A stretch of DNA of 64,000 bases from Gnetum montanum (GCA_015680685.1 MNCI01022655.1:912052-976051), one strand, 5' to 3'; positions 1-12,409 are shown, counted from the first letter of the stretch. Made by a program: numbers and translations. Notes: generated by a model not told the origin, from the letters alone.

Positions 1-1789
1 TGCATGATTTTGGGACTACTTCTCATCTATTTCATTAATTTTTCCTACTTTTCTATTTCCATATCCATTAATATTCCTTGGGCATCTTCTAAATTATATC
101 TTTGGTTTCAATTATTCAAAATCCTATGTGCTTCCCAGGTTATACTTATTGGTCATGGGGGCTAGGGATGCATGTTTTAAAATTTTAAAAATTTTTCTAT
201 GATCCTATCTTTGAACATCATGGTAACTAATAGTAACTGATCAAAATAATGTAAAAAACTTAATGATTGTATTTACCTCATATCCTTGGATAGAGGATGC
301 TATAATTGCCTTGTGCTTAAATGAAAACTAAGGCATTTGACAAGGGTTATCTATTAAGGAAAATTTACCACAAGTAATGTTGATCCTTTAGTAACTACAA
401 GTGATGCTAAAAGAAACATCTAAGGAAGAAGGTCTTTTGCTAGGCATGAAAATGAAGTTCAGAGAGGGAAAATGAAGGATATAACCATGGAAACATCATA
501 GCACATACAAGATAGTAGATCAAGCTTCACATGTTTTCTAGATCCATGGGGCAATGAGAAGAAATTTCAGTCCACCCTTCAAGAATGTTTTGCATAACCA
601 AAGAAGCACCAACATAACAATCAAGGTTAAAATTTTACCATTGCTAGTGACAACAAGAAGAATCATCTTTAGTAGATTTTAAGGACATTTACAAATTTTG
701 TAATCTTCAATGTCTATTCAGTCTTTTTTTCACTCTATCATTTTATATGCTTCCACTTAAATAAAATTTTGTAATGCAACATTCAAAGTCAATCAATAGT
801 TTGCATATTAGTCCATAATCACATACCTTCCCAATATTTTATAAGAAATTTATTCCTCATTTTATTTAACTCAAGGACAATTTTTCATTCAGTCATGGGA
901 GTATGATGAGTCATGATTTGCTTGGCCTTGACATTGGAGCCTTGACATCTGATGAATTGCTATTTTCTATCTTCTCCAACATTGGGTATGTGACATTGAA
1001 GCTATGATGTCAGGTACATGACATTGGGACTGGCTACAACATTTGGTATCCAACATCAGGGTATATAATTTGGTGTATGAATATAGTGCTTGGGCTCCCA
1101 TTTTGAGTCATTTTCGCATTATTTTTTTATAGTTTTTTCAATAGAGTAGTTGAATTCTTACAATTTTATTTTGTAATCTTAGAGAACAATCAATGAATGC
1201 CCACAGAGTGGATCTGAGTTAGTTGTACAAAGTCTTATTCAATTGGTGATGTATCTAGACATATTCTATGAAAGACAATAAGATCAAGATTGATTCTTAT
1301 TCATTGTAGCACTTTGACTTAAATTAGATTTACTTTCCATGCAATTTACTTTTCATGTACTTAGTTAATATTTACATTTTCATGCATGTTAATTAATTAA
1401 GAACATAAGTATGATTGCTTTGCTTCGAGCATGTGTATGACTCTTGGTAATCCTTGCAACACTTAACATTTGAAACCCAACATCATTATATGTGTTTAGG
1501 ATGTGCATGGGAAGTGGGATTAGATACTTATGTTAGGGTAGCTGATTATCAACTAGCAACTAGATTAGTTGAATTGATTACAAATTGAGTTTCAACCTAT
1601 TGTTAATTGTAGAACAATAAAATATAAAATAATAAAAATCATATGTCTCACTTTGTACTAAACCATACATGATGAAGCTACCATTAGTCTAAGTGGGAAG
1701 ACAATGAACTACAATCAAGGCATAGTAATCTAGATCCCACAACTAGTCCCATGCATGGAATTTGACTAGATCATGCATGAACACTTATG
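1..1789. other. Gene-free AT-rich left flank
   Basis: I see no gene, LTR end or RNA gene here. The stretch is AT-rich. Short words such as GACATTG recur around 920-1060 without forming a regular array. Recognisable gag sequence begins abruptly near 1790, in the second half of the gag domain, so the 5' end of element A is either deleted here or replaced by unrelated DNA. Confidence 0.4.
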
Positions 1790-3250
1790 ATTCATATGGT
1801 TGGGCATAGCGGTAACTTGTCACTCATCAATGTCCTACCTAAAGGATCCATATCCTTCATTGAAGACCTTATAGCCCAGTTTGTTAACCACTTCAAGCAT
1901 AACTTAAAGCTTGATAGTATGCTTGACCAACTCATGAAAGTCAAGTAGGGATCCTTTGAGCCAATGCAGAAGTTCATCCAATGATGGAATGACCTATTAA
2001 ATGAAGTACTAGAGCTTATAGCCAAAACTCACATTTTGGCTACGTTCAAGGAGGTAACCAATGATTTCATAAATTCTAAGTTATACTATCTTGATCCATG
2101 AACACTTAGTCAAGCATTGTCCTAGACCAAGAATATAGAGGATGTTGTGGAGGCTAGTCATGACATGGCCTACATAGCATACAAAAACCAACATAAATGA
2201 GGGAACAAGCAGAAGAGAAAACATAACAGCATGGTTGTAACCAAAGAAGCCAAGATCACTAACTAGGCACCAAGGACCAACCCCCCCAAGATCCCCACTA
2301 ATAACTACAATAACCAACAATCAACCTCTAGAGCCACTACATCAACCACAACTAGGCTGAACTTTGAGTAGAAGAACCATATGAAGTACACTATCCTACC
2401 TTTGAAGCCATCTAGATTATTAGATCAATTGTTGAAGAGTGGACATATAAAATATTAGCAAATGACTAAAGATACTTGAAAGTAGCATGTTTGAGTATGT
2501 GAAATAGCCAAAGAACCCACTCACGCAACAAAGGATCACTCATAATTACCTAGGTACTTTAAACTATACTACTTTTTCCACTATCACCAACTACTTAGTC
2601 ATGACATAGAATTCCACCTTGCATTGAAGGATGACTTGTAGAAAATGATAGATAGGAAAGAGTTGGTCCTAGATACTTCCAATTCAGTCCATCCATAAAA
2701 TCAGTCGATGCAAGTATACAAGAACCCATTGAATGATAGTAATAGAGCCTATGCTATTTTAGCTTTCAACATCAATGATAATTAGAGGCCAGTGATGGAA
2801 CTATTCATAATTTGAGTACCCCATCATGATGAAAGGGCCCATTTAGCTTCCACTAGCTCAAGACCCCCTTTTTTTGTGAGAGTATCATTGCAGGGGCCTT
2901 CAAGGAAGCCTTTTGTCATTAGGGTATCCCAGCCCAACATAACCCAACCAACAACATCTCAAAAAACTAACATAACCATACAATGACCTCCTATGATGGC
3001 CAATGTTACTACCTCTTCCTCACAACCAAGAAATGACAAGCAGAAAGCATCAACCAAGTAAAGGAAGAAGCATAAGCAAAATCCTAGCAACAAGGGTAAT
3101 AAGCAACTTGAGGCACAAAATGAGGTAGATCCACTAAAACCTACTCACATCTTGTCCATACCCATAAACTCCTCTACCCATCCTACCTCAACCAAGGAAT
3201 CACAAGAGGATTCCAAAATCCAAAACCAGAAGAAAGAGGAAAGATCCTAA
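1790..3250 (+). pseudogene. gag: Element A gag remnant (Ty3/gypsy, Tat-like)
   Basis: This is a decayed structural capsid gene of the oldest element in the window. Read on the plus strand with several stops, it gives a series recognisable from element D: an FVNHFKHNLKLD block, LDQLM, a KFIQ.WNDLLNE block and FINSKLYYL, followed by a Lys/Asn/Thr-rich linker (about 2180-2360) and KYTILPLKPSRLLDQLL. The N-terminal half of gag is missing. Near 2550-2640 a Tyr-His plus Gly/Ser-His segment matches the degenerate zinc-knuckle region of D and F. The segment around 2800-3000 repeats Phe-Val/Ile-Arg-Val-Pro/Ser motifs, as in the proline-rich tails of the other copies. It runs into protease at about 3300. 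Many stops are TAG or TGA at former CAG/CGA codons. Confidence 0.75.
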
Positions 3251-3299
3251 TAACCCAAGGCTAAAGTTTGCATTCTTGGGTGTATGGAGAAAGTAAAGC

Positions 3300-4249
3300 A
3301 TAATTAGAGCAATAAGCTTATGACCAATGACAAAAAATTCCTCATTGCAATGGATCAGGTCATACATTTCCTTCAGCAAAAGAAAAAAACTTTGAGCTTG
3401 ACTGACCTAATCATGACTTCCACCACATATCATAAGGTTCTATTCAAGATGTTGACTTCCATTCTTGTTAGAGAGGACACTCCCACTAACCTAGAATCCA
3501 TCCATGTAGTGATGGTTCCTCCCTCATCAAGAGAGGAGAAGTCAACACCTCTAGTATTTCATGATAGTGAAATCAAGGCGAATCCCCAAAATAGTGAAGT
3601 GACTAGGGCTCCTCTTTTCATCACAATTTAGGTTTGGTAGTTTAAGTTGCATAGGGTGCATGCTGATGATGAAGCTATAATAAACATCATCTCATGCACC
3701 ATCATTGAATTCTTGGGCTTAACAAAGTAGATATAGCCTATAACAACAATAGCTCTCAAGTCCTTTAGTGGATCAAGGGTTGTTGTCAAAGGGTCTATCT
3801 CCTTAGACTTTGTAGTAGGGGAGTAATTCCCTACAACTACCAATTTCTTGGTGGTGGAGGAGATGTCACTATTTAACCTTATCTTGGGAAGACCCTAGTT
3901 GGCTTAATTACAAATTATGTCTTTGCCTATCCACCAAGAGATTAACCTTCCTTATGAGAGAGGTGAAATCATCATTCATGGTGATAACATGGTTCCCCTA
4001 GCTATCAAAAATGTGAACATAGAGTAGGGATCTGAAGTAGAGTTTTAGGAGGAAACTCCTAGCCATGAAGTCCATCAACCCAAGAGAGAAGAGAAAGCCA
4101 ATAATGACAACAATGGGTTATGGGATGTGTTATGTGAGAAACTCCCTTTCAACATCATCAATGAAGGGGGTGGTGAGTACAGACTTGTGCAAAATAGGAC
4201 TTATATGTTTCCTAACCTTTCAAAGGTTAGGAAGATTCTTTACAACTAA
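3300..4249 (+). pseudogene. pro: Element A aspartic protease remnant
   Basis: This is a decayed retroviral-type aspartic protease that would mature the gag-pol product. The longest open piece is 3320-3631 (VIHFLQQKKKTLSLTDL and following), and it aligns block by block with 45510-45790 of element D. The active-site segment, at about 3657-3690, reads ADDEAIINII where D has VDDGAAMNII, so the Gly after the catalytic region is now Glu. Downstream, EMSLFNLILGRP matches D's ISVFNLILGRSW flap region. The tail YMFPNLSKVRKIL ends at a TAA at 4247-4249, matching the end of the D protease frame. Internal stops show it is inactive. Confidence 0.7.
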
Positions 4250-4479
4250 CATGCACCTCTACTCCTTTGATGTTATGCGTTTGTAACCTTTATAAGCACA
4301 TGTACCATAACCATTTAGCCTAAGTTTTCTCTTTGTTAACTAGTTGTGCCTCTTCTATGTTTTCTTCTACCATTTGATTCATATAGCCTGGAAATTTATT
4401 TTATTTGCATTTATATTTATTATGGCCTTATTTATTTCCTCATTTTCCTTGTTTATCATGATATAAACTAAAAAAATCA

Positions 4480-4989
4480 TAAAAATTTTTAAAACTAACA
4501 AATCATGAAAAAAATGATTTTCTTTTTAACATGGTCCACCATGGCCTTAAAGTGGAAAAATAACATACTATGGCCTACTATGGCATTAAACTAGCAATGC
4601 AAACAATCATATAACATGGCCCTCCATGGATTAAAATTGGGAAAAGAAAACACAACCTATGCCTATTGTGGCATAAGACTAGCAAATGTCTCTTTACCTT
4701 AGTTACATTTAGCCTTTTCCTTGCATTTCTTAGCTGTTTAACTTTATAACCATGATCATCAACATAGCCATCTAAAATGTTTATAGTACTAGAGTAATAT
4801 ATATAGCCAAAAATGAAACCAAAAATTTAAATTTATATTGTTTATAACATACATAGCCATGGCCACACTATGTGGAAAAATGTCAAAAAATAATAATAGT
4901 CATCCATAGCATAGTCTTGGCTAACAATAGCCATCAACATAAAAACAAAAACACATAGCCAACAAGCCAAAGTAGGAAAATGGAAGGTG
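4480..4989 (+). repeat. Element A hairpin array 1 (after protease)
   Basis: A gene-free stretch with several copies of a short unit: a GGCC- or GGTCC-containing arm, a few bases, GGCC or GGCA, then TTAAA or ATTAAACTAGCAA (for example around 4530-4600 and 4660-4690). The same unit occupies the same place, between protease and the end of the antisense gene, in elements B and D. Decay has blurred the pairing here. The rest of the interval is AT-rich, with repeated ATAGCC words. Confidence 0.5.
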
Positions 4990-6907
4990 CTAAGGGGAAT
5001 CTAGATAAGGAAGTGATGGTTCATCATCACCCTCATTGTTCGGGCTGCAGATGTGTCCTGATGCCTAAAACATAGCAAAATATAGGCAATTAGTAACCAA
5101 AAACCAAAACTATAACTTAAAAAAAATTAGAAATTAAATAGAAATAAACTGAAACATATAATACATCAAACCTATGGGGAATCCAACTCCATGAATTCCG
5201 GGGGTAGATATTGAAGGACATTCTCCAAAAAATTGGAAAATTTGATCCTTCATCATATTCACCTATTCAATTTCCTCAGAATCAACACTAGTGAGGATGC
5301 CAGTCCTATTTACTATGGTCCAAGTAGGTGGTGCCTAGGTAATAGTAGTTACAGAGGTCTCACCTACAATAGTGATAACTTGAGGAGTAGGGGATTTCTC
5401 CACTATGAGAGTGCTCTCAAAGAGTTAGTAGGTACTCTTTACTTGGGTCCCCTAGATGAACAACTCTCTCTTGCATTGTTTAATTGACTTCTCTTTGAGC
5501 CATATTAGGTAGGCCTCATGATTAGGCTTATAATATTTCTTATTATCCTTTTATATCCTACCTTACTCTAGAACCCAAGAGTAGTCATCTTTTCAATCCT
5601 CAACTTTTTAGGAGATGAGGTCCATTTGCATTCATTGCTCTACCATCTCCCATGAGAGTTTTACCTTGTCCTAGATGGCATGCTAGTAGCAAGCCCACAT
5701 GATCTCTATAGTCTACAATTCCCTTGAGTTAACCACTTGGGCTTCCATAATGGCCTTACATTCCTAGAGATCCCTAATCATCTTCTCTTGTCATTGCGTT
5801 TTCTTCCTCAAGGACACAACCTATTTCCATAGGGATTCGTTAGACCTCTCTATCTCCCATGAAGTTTTTGCAAATAAAAATGCTAGATTAGTGTAGTTTT
5901 ATACAACTTTAGGGGTATACTCTGTACATCAGAGAAAAGCTTCAATAAGAAGTTGATCTCCATGTCTAGGTTGGGGTCCCACTCCATAGATGACATTGCA
6001 TAATAATAAAGTACAATCATAAACATAGTTTACAACCTAAGATAGCCATAACATAAACAAAACCTATAACATAGCTAAACAACCTAAAGCATAGAAAACC
6101 AAGTTCTTATCTATTTTGAGTGCAACTTGGTGCAATTGGTTGATGATGTCCTTTGCCATCTCATGCATGAACTCTACCTTGTCTAAGACCTCTACCTATG
6201 ATTTTGTATGAAACTTAGGGATAGGAACTTGCATTGGTATCTCAAGAACTACTATAAACATAATAATCATTGAATGGTTAGGATGAAAACCAAACATAAA
6301 ACAATAGGATATAACGAGAAGCATTAAGACATGTGCATACCTAGCTCCTTTTCTTCCACCTCTGGGATGATGATGGAGGATGTACTTGGCACTGCCTCAC
6401 TAAACAAGGCATCTAGATCATCTATATCTATGTTGGCTAGCCCTTTAGCCTTCTTTGGATGCCTTTCTTCTTCCTCCACTGCAAAGGCTACATGCCTATG
6501 TGCCTCCTCCTCGGTGGTGGCTTTGGCAGCAATGTCCGAATGCTTGTCTACAATCATAGTACATAGAAAACCAATTAGCATATAAAACTATAATGTAGCT
6601 AGAAAATCTTAAAACATAGAATATACAAAAAATAGATAAGAAATACCTATGACTACATAATGTGATGTATTAAACTTGAAATTAAGTTTCTTTTAAATGG
6701 GTTACTTTGACACTAGTGGTGCTTCCTCTTTGAGCCTCTTGAGCTTGGCCCTAGCTACCCCTTTAACTTCTCTATGTCACTGTTTGGCCTTCAAGACACT
6801 CACTAGAATCATGAAGAGCTCTTACCCCATGCTATTAGAGGATTCGCACCACCTACCACTTAGAACCTTAGTGGTAATAAATATCAAATCATCCATCTTA
6901 TCTAGTG
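4990..6907 (-). pseudogene. Element A antisense gene (aORF), 3' part
   Basis: C-terminal part of a gene running against element A, identified by alignment with the antisense genes of B and D. A 60-85 residue open piece at 6324-6581 is acidic (TTEEEAHRHVAFAVEEEE) and carries IDIDDLDALF, matching GEFDNIFND in B. The next exon, at about 6120-6230, holds EFMHEMAKDIINQLHQV, the counterpart of FMQGVINNMISCLRQV in B and FMQGIFDDMINHLQQV in D. The final exon encodes an acidic tail (EGDDEP) ending at a TAG at 4990-4992. Interrupted at 6908-6912 by element B. Function unknown; it is part of the HAD-like aORF family described at 39240. Confidence 0.55.
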
Positions 6908-6912
6908 GGTTC
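6908..6912. repeat. Target site duplication of element B, left copy
   Basis: GGTTC lies directly outside the left LTR. The identical GGTTC lies outside the right LTR at 37817-37821. Five base pairs is the usual size for Ty3/gypsy integrase. Joining the flanks restores element A antisense-gene sequence. Confidence 0.85.
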
Positions 6913-7586
6913 TATAGTGACTGAAAACATTGGTGGCTGCAAAACATCAAGAGGTTGTCGGTTGTAATAGTTTTAACCTCGGATCCACGCGAGGGTAGTG
7001 CTAGATTAAATGGAAACAAGGTACCTTGAATGGTCTGGTTGATCATACAGGAACTTAATCGGTGTTTCTATAACTTTTTGCAAACATTTGAATTAAAAGA
7101 AATGTTTATAAAAAAATAATAAATTTTAAATGCAAGGAGATGAAAATGATGTAAAAATGCAATGGCAAGCAGGAAAGAAAAATAAACTAGAGATAAGAAA
7201 ATGCACCACTTCAAGATTATGACTTTACTTCATCAAAGTGGATACAATTGGTTGCACAACATTGGGAAGCACAGAGATCCCAAAAGTAACCACGATGCTC
7301 AAAATCAAGCCAACAATGTACTTGAACATGGACCCAAAAGCCAACAATGCTCAGATGTTACAAAGCAAACTTACCAACCTTGTTAACAAGATGCTAACTA
7401 AAAATAGGGGGTTTGTTTTGCCAACCTTTAATAGAATTTGCTAACTTCTCATGTTTGCTAATGGTTTTTTTTTTGCATAGATTTTTCTGAACCGAATGCT
7501 TAATTTGCCAATCTTTGCTCAAATTTACTAGCCCACAAATTTTCCATCCAACCAATCAGCCAACCCTTTGAGCATTGCTCGTTGGG

Positions 7587-7595
7587 GTATTTATA
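7587..7595 (-). promoter_or_regulatory. Putative LTR TATA box, element B
   Basis: TATAAATAC on the minus strand, inside the LTR. It corresponds to the TATAAATA boxes in both D LTRs, so it probably belongs to the U3 promoter. In the other B LTR the same place (about 36660) is mutated to a TTTAGAG-type sequence on the plus strand. Confidence 0.5.
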
Positions 7596-7779
7596 GGGCC
7601 ATGGGGACACATGAGATGAGGCTTGGATGACATGTGTCTTGGACCTGCAAGATGTTGACGTGTCCATGCTACATGGACTTGCAAAGTTGATTGATGAGCT
7701 TGTCAAGCTGCAATCACACTATCAGAACTGGAGATGCATGCTAGTGATGCAGACAAGGGGTGAAGCATGATGAAGTAGC

Positions 7780-8540
7780 ATAGCCGTCTGCTACGCTATG
7801 CTACACTATAGGGTGTAGCATGTTTAGAGTAGTGTAGCATCTTGCTATGCAGTGCTATGCTATGCAGCATAGCATGCCTGGCATAGCATAGCATTTTGGT
7901 ACATGGTGCTACACTATGCAGCATAGCATGCTTGGCGTAGCATAGCATTTTGCTACGTGGTGCTACGCTATGCAGCATAGCACAGTGTAGCCACTAGTTC
8001 GAAGAAGAAATTTGTGACGAAGTTAATTTCATTTGTTGGAAGCTTTGGCATGCGTTCAAGTGTTTCTTCTACTTTTGCATCTTTTCTATGCTATGGTATG
8101 CTACATAGCGTAGCATAGTGTAGCGGCTGCTTTTCGTTCGACCAAGGTTGCAAACTGTTTCTTGAAGCCTAATTGTGCTAACAATTGCAATTACAACTTG
8201 CTAATCTTGCCTTTGAGACACTTTCTATTTTTCCTTGCATCATTGCTATGTTGTGCTATGCTATGTAGCATAGCATAGTGTAGTAGCCAACATAGTCTAC
8301 TTTTTGCTAGATTTGCTACTTTTCTAGCAAGAGGAGTTTTGCTGAAGTACTTGAAGTTAAGCGAAGTGGCTAGTTTTGAAGGCCAGAAGTGATTACTTAG
8401 TGCAATCAAAATCACTAGGTAAGCTAGGCCTTTCTGTCTTACTCTTGTTATGTTGTGCTATACTACGCAACGTAGCATAGCGTAGAACTTTCTCCTACAA
8501 TTATCTTCTGAGGCTTGCTACGCTACATAGCGTAGTAAAT
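7780..8540. repeat. GCTATGCTACGC palindromic-word clusters in B LTR
   Basis: Three clusters of imperfect palindromes built from GCTAYGCTA and its complement TAGCRTAGC, each able to fold back on itself. C/T and G/A alternate at the CG/TG positions, which suggests CpG decay of an ancestral GCTACGCTA-like word. The same clusters occur in the right B LTR and in both D LTRs. Confidence 0.7.
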
Positions 8541-8658
8541 TTGCCAAATTGAATAGTCTAAACTCAGAGCATCCATTTTCTACCAAACTGCCATGATGCT
8601 TCTTGAATTCTAGAAACCCAATGAAGCAAGAATGCCATTGAAAATTTAGGGTGTTTCA

Positions 8659-8672
8659 TTGGCCCCTCTTTG
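8659..8672 (-). other. Polypurine tract of element B
   Basis: AAAGAGGGGCCAA on the minus strand directly abuts the TG of the 3' LTR. Identical or near-identical tracts stand at the same place in D (56350-56363) and F (17811-17824), where they would prime plus-strand DNA synthesis. Confidence 0.85.
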
Positions 8673-10019
8673 TCGAAGTTTGAAGGATGGACTTGAGAGA
8701 CGCTGACAAAGAATATGAAACACCACAAGAGATAAAACACTAACATCACTCTTTGGTGATTGCCAAGATGTCGCTTAGCTGTGCTTGAGAGTGTTGCATT
8801 GGTGATACTGGGAAAAGAGGGAGGTTAAGTGTGGGAGGGGTGGTTCAAGAAAAGGATGAAACTTAGCAGAATCCCCTGTCGGAGTGCTCATGAGGGAGTT
8901 GTTTGCGTGGTCATCTTTTTTTTACTAACGCTTAACCTCTTGTCAAAATTCATAGAGAGGGTTACTGTAAAATAGCTTATGTGCCATTTTTTTTAGGCAC
9001 ACTTCTTTTTTTCCCATGAGCTTTTTCTCTCTTACGCTTTTTTGCCTTTTGCTGTTTTTCCTTTTACATTCGCAAACAACCTTACTTTTGTAAGACATGT
9101 GTTTCTTTCCCAGGATGAGTTGTGTTACATCCATGTGGGGATTTAACCCACCTACAGATGTTTCCCATGTGGCAAGCTATGTTATGTGCATCATGGAATC
9201 TATGGTTAGATGAATGGAAGGGCTAGACAGGTGTCAAGAAAAGTTGGTAAAAGAGGCGAGAGCGGGGAATTGCAGGTGCAAGTAGTGAGGTAAAGAATTT
9301 TAATGCAGAAGATAGGATGTGCACTCCTAAGTAGCCAAACTAGTCAGGGAGACCACCTTAGAATGATGTAGCATCCTGCCACTATGGTGAAGTGTACCTC
9401 TAATAGACATCCCTCCAGTACGCATCCTGCAAACATAACAGAGAGCAAACCAAGAGAAACAACCATGATGCAAAACGAAGGTAAAATTCCTACTTACTAC
9501 GGACATTGTTGAAGCTATGGATATATTTTCTGGTGTGCGATGTCCAAACTAGGAAGGCTAGCAATGGCTATGGTAGCATCATCATGGAGAGGTTGGCATC
9601 GAGGATGCCAAGAGTTGTTGTGAATGCAGATGCTCAAGAATCCCTGTTGAAGGCATGCATTCTTAGTTCAGCTGTGAGATTGGCTACCCAATAGCTGAAT
9701 GTCTCTTGAGCTTAGATGCTGGTAGGGGCTGGAGGTTAACAATATTGTGGTTGGGCCACAATACTGCTAGAACTCCAATAGCAGGCACTAACCAAGGAAG
9801 CTACTGCTAGGGCATTGAGCCGTGGCGGTAGTAGGTTTGGATGGTTAGCATGATGTCGTACGACATCTCTGGAGGATCAGCAAGATGCCGAGAGTGGTGG
9901 TGTTGCATATGTTCCAAAGGGTGTTTTCATGGCATCATGAATTACATTCTAGAACTTCAACATCCCACACTGTGTCGACACTGTGCACGCTTGCTTGCTT
10001 GATGAGTGATGGTGCATGT
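8673..10019 (-). other. Element B 3' region between integrase and polypurine tract
   Basis: Gene-poor DNA of the element. The first 150 bases next to the polypurine tract, and a block near 9360-9440 (a CCACTAT core), are shared with element F. A block at about 9500-9830 is shared with D (55560-55870). In D that block reads on the element sense strand without stops for about 110 codons, including AELRMH and PLLAFLLWTSHT. In B the same frame has AELRMH and PLLAFLVWTSHT but with stops and one frameshift. The complementary strand of B has a 62-codon open frame at 9506-9694. I cannot tell which strand, if either, was coding. Confidence 0.4.
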
Positions 10020-10495
10020 AGGGGACATGTCGCGAACCCAGTTTAAGGTCCTAGTAGATCATGCTATGCTAGTTTAAGGTCCCAGCAGACCGTTGTGCTA
10101 GTTTAAAGTCCTAGAAGACTATTGTGCTAGTTTATTAGTGTAGCGGATAGTGGATGTACTAGTTTAAGGTCCCAGTGGACTACTATGCTAGATTAAAGTC
10201 CTAGTAGACTACTGTGCTAGTTTATCATCGTAGTAGACAATGGATAGGCTAGTTTAACATCGTAGTGGATGATGTGCTAATTCAAGATCCTAGCAGACCA
10301 TGCTTTTCCAGTTTTATGTCATGGCAAATAATCTGTTCTAGTTTATAGTCATAGTGGACTATCTGTGCTATTTTTACATCATAGCGGACATGCTATGCCA
10401 GTTTAGCATCATAGCATACATGTTTTCCAGTTTATTGTCATAGCGAATGTTCACGTACCTTTGCCAGTTTTACATCTTAGTGGACGTTTGCTTAT
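10020..10495 (-). repeat. Element B hairpin array 3 (after integrase)
   Basis: About a dozen units spaced roughly 35-45 bases apart. Each has TAGTTTA on the plus strand followed by a small inverted repeat: GGTC-CCAGCA-GACC at about 10077, AGTC-CTAGAA-GACT at about 10110, ATAGTC-ATAGTG-GACTAT at about 10340. In element orientation the stem-loop comes first and is followed by TAAACTAGCA. Arms change together and keep pairing. D and F carry equivalent arrays right after integrase. Confidence 0.7.
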
Positions 10496-10507
10496 CTGCT
10501 TCATGCA

Positions 10508-11680
10508 TCAGATGTAGTATAGCTTGAGATATGAGTGGTTCACTAGATTTTCAAACTTGTTGTCATTCATGTCTACCAATTTGAAGGCCCCGTTCCCAAA
10601 GGATTTTATAACCATATATGGACCTTCCCAGTTTGCTATGAATTTGTTCATATGCTCACGGAAATCCTTGAGAACGAGGTCTCCCTTCTGTATTGGTTGT
10701 TGATGTGAATTCACATGATGTTTTTGCCCCTGCTTGTTCTAATAGTGCTCTATGCAACCCAATGTTTGTGCATGCTCCTCCTCTATTGAGTCGAGGTCAA
10801 TGACTCTTGACTCATTATTCTAGGCTTCGCTCACGACATCAGATAGGATCATTCGGAGTGATGGTACCTACAACTCAATAGGTAACATAGCTTTAGATTC
10901 ATTAACAAGACTGTAAGGAGTCTTACCTATCACAGTCCTGCACGTCATCTTGTAAGCCTAAAGCACATAGAGGATTTTCTCATGCCATCACCTCTTGCTT
11001 TTGTTAAGCATTTTCTTCAGCAAATTGATGATGAACTTGTTAGTTTCTTTTTCTTGCCTATTCACCTGCAGGTAGTATGGTGAAGAGAATGATTTCCTGA
11101 TTCCAAGATTTCTGCAGAAGGTCTTGGTTTCTACATTGCTGAACTGTGGCCCGTTATTGGTCACAATAGTCATTTGAAGCCCAAACCTTGTGACGATGTT
11201 GTCCAAGATGAAATGGAAAACCTGCTAAGATGTTGTCTTCCTCAGGGGAATGGCCTCTACCCACTTAGTAAAATAATCAGTGGTGGTGATGATCAAGCTA
11301 TGCCTTGCAGAAGACTTAGGCATGATAGGTCCTACAAGGTCTTGTCCCCATCGCTAGAAAGGCAACATGATTTGTGTAGGATGAAGTTTTGTGGGTGAAA
11401 CGTGTATGAGATTTTTGTATCATTGACACATATCACACATCTTGACTTTGGTTAGGCAATCATGCTCCATGTGAGGCCAATAGTACCCTAGATGTCTGAT
11501 TTTCACAGCCATAGCCCTAGGTGCTATATGTCCACCGCACACTCCCTCATGTACTTCATTAATCACCTTCTGTGCTTGCTCCTCATTTACGCATGCTACC
11601 AGTATCCCATCATAGGAGCATCTACATAGGATGTTGTCTCCCATGAGCACATACTACTAAGAAAGCTTACATATTGCATC
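10508..11680 (-). pseudogene. Element B integrase
   Basis: Retroviral-type integrase that would insert the cDNA into the genome. In order: the N-terminal zinc-binding region (HEGVCGGH, GYYWPHMEHDC, KMCDMCQ) at about 11420-11570; the core, with TNNGPQFSN where active copies have TDNGPQF, so the second catalytic Asp is Asn; SPYYLQVNRQE and INLLKKML; and a C-terminal domain (GDLVLKDF, WEGPYMVIKSFGNGAFKL) ending YLKLYYI and a stop at 10508. Several stops and frameshifts lie between these pieces. The array of stem-loops starts directly after the stop. Confidence 0.85.
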
Positions 11681-11839
11681 TCTTTAAAAAGATGTTAGTC
11701 CACTTGGAGGCTCATTGTGTTGCAGGTAGGTTTTAATGCTAGAGTACCACTCCTGGGTATCTGTAGCATTAATAGAGGCTATATGTCCCACTTGAGTGAT
11801 AGGCTCTATACACACAATAATCGAAGTTGGTAAACTTGC

Positions 11840-12245
11840 AAATAGATGCGATGGAACATTTAATGCTATGATGGCTAGGGCATCTACTATGGTGTTTTCA
11901 TTGCATGGCATGTGTTGAACATCTGTAGTTGCAAACTATTTGAGCAAGGTTTTTGCTAGGTTGCAGTAGGATTGTAGGTGTGTAGCCTTGCAGGCATAGA
12001 CCTCAGTGATTTGATTCACAACTAGTTATGAATCTCCGTGAATCACCAAGTGTTGTATGTGCAATGCTTGGGTTTCTAAGAGCCCTCTGAGTAACCCCTC
12101 ATACTTTGCCACATTTTTTGTACAAGGGAATGCAAAACAATAAGATGAGGATTGGATTTCCCGAGAGGGGAATGTAATGATAGTAGAAGTACTACCCCCT
12201 TGCATGGTCGAGGCACTGTCGAAGTGTAAAGTAGCCTTGAGATTT
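11840..12245 (-). pseudogene. Element B second (archaeal-type-like) RNase H
   Basis: A second RNase H between the ordinary RT-linked RNase H and integrase, the hallmark of Tat-lineage elements. Visible motifs: HFDSAS (first acidic residue), CTKNVAKYEGLLRGL (Glu), VIHGDS (Asp) and NENTIVDALA (last Asp, with Val where Ala is usual). Its linker to integrase (about 11684-11830) contains EWYSSIKTYL, also present in D and F. It would remove RNA from RNA-DNA hybrids during replication. Stops interrupt it. Confidence 0.8.
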
Positions 12246-12409
12246 GGTGGGACAGCATTGACAGTGCTAAAATGCTCATCTGGGAATTCGTGGTCCATGA
12301 TCTCTTGGTCATTGACGGGTGAGGTCATGAGTTGCGTTGCTATGGCTTGACCCTTCGTCGACGATTGGCTCACATAATGCAAATCAAATTTTGATGTTAT
12401 TGCTTTCCA

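Larger units (their letters stand above)
6913..8658 (-). repeat. Element B 3' LTR (1746 bp)
   Basis: On the minus strand it starts TGAAACACCC next to the polypurine tract. Its end at 6913 was found by aligning with D: both run through CAACCAGACCATTCA-like sequence to a ...TTTTC..(T/C)..CTAYA end. The terminal base step has decayed from CA to TA. It contains a TATA box, minus strand 7587-7595, and dense short palindromic words of the GCTATGCTACGC type at 7780-8110, 8240-8285 and 8450-8540. It carries about 230 terminal bases that are missing from the 5' LTR. Confidence 0.85.

Noticed and set aside
7150-7151. LTR end of B at TGTAAAAATG
   Set aside because: Similarity to the D LTR continues to 6913 and only the 6913 boundary gives a perfect target duplication; the apparent end is caused by a deletion in the other LTR.
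10020-10495. CRISPR-like array of regularly spaced short repeats
   Set aside because: Units vary strongly, spacers are not unique cargo of constant length, there are no cas genes, and the array recurs at fixed places in plant retrotransposons.
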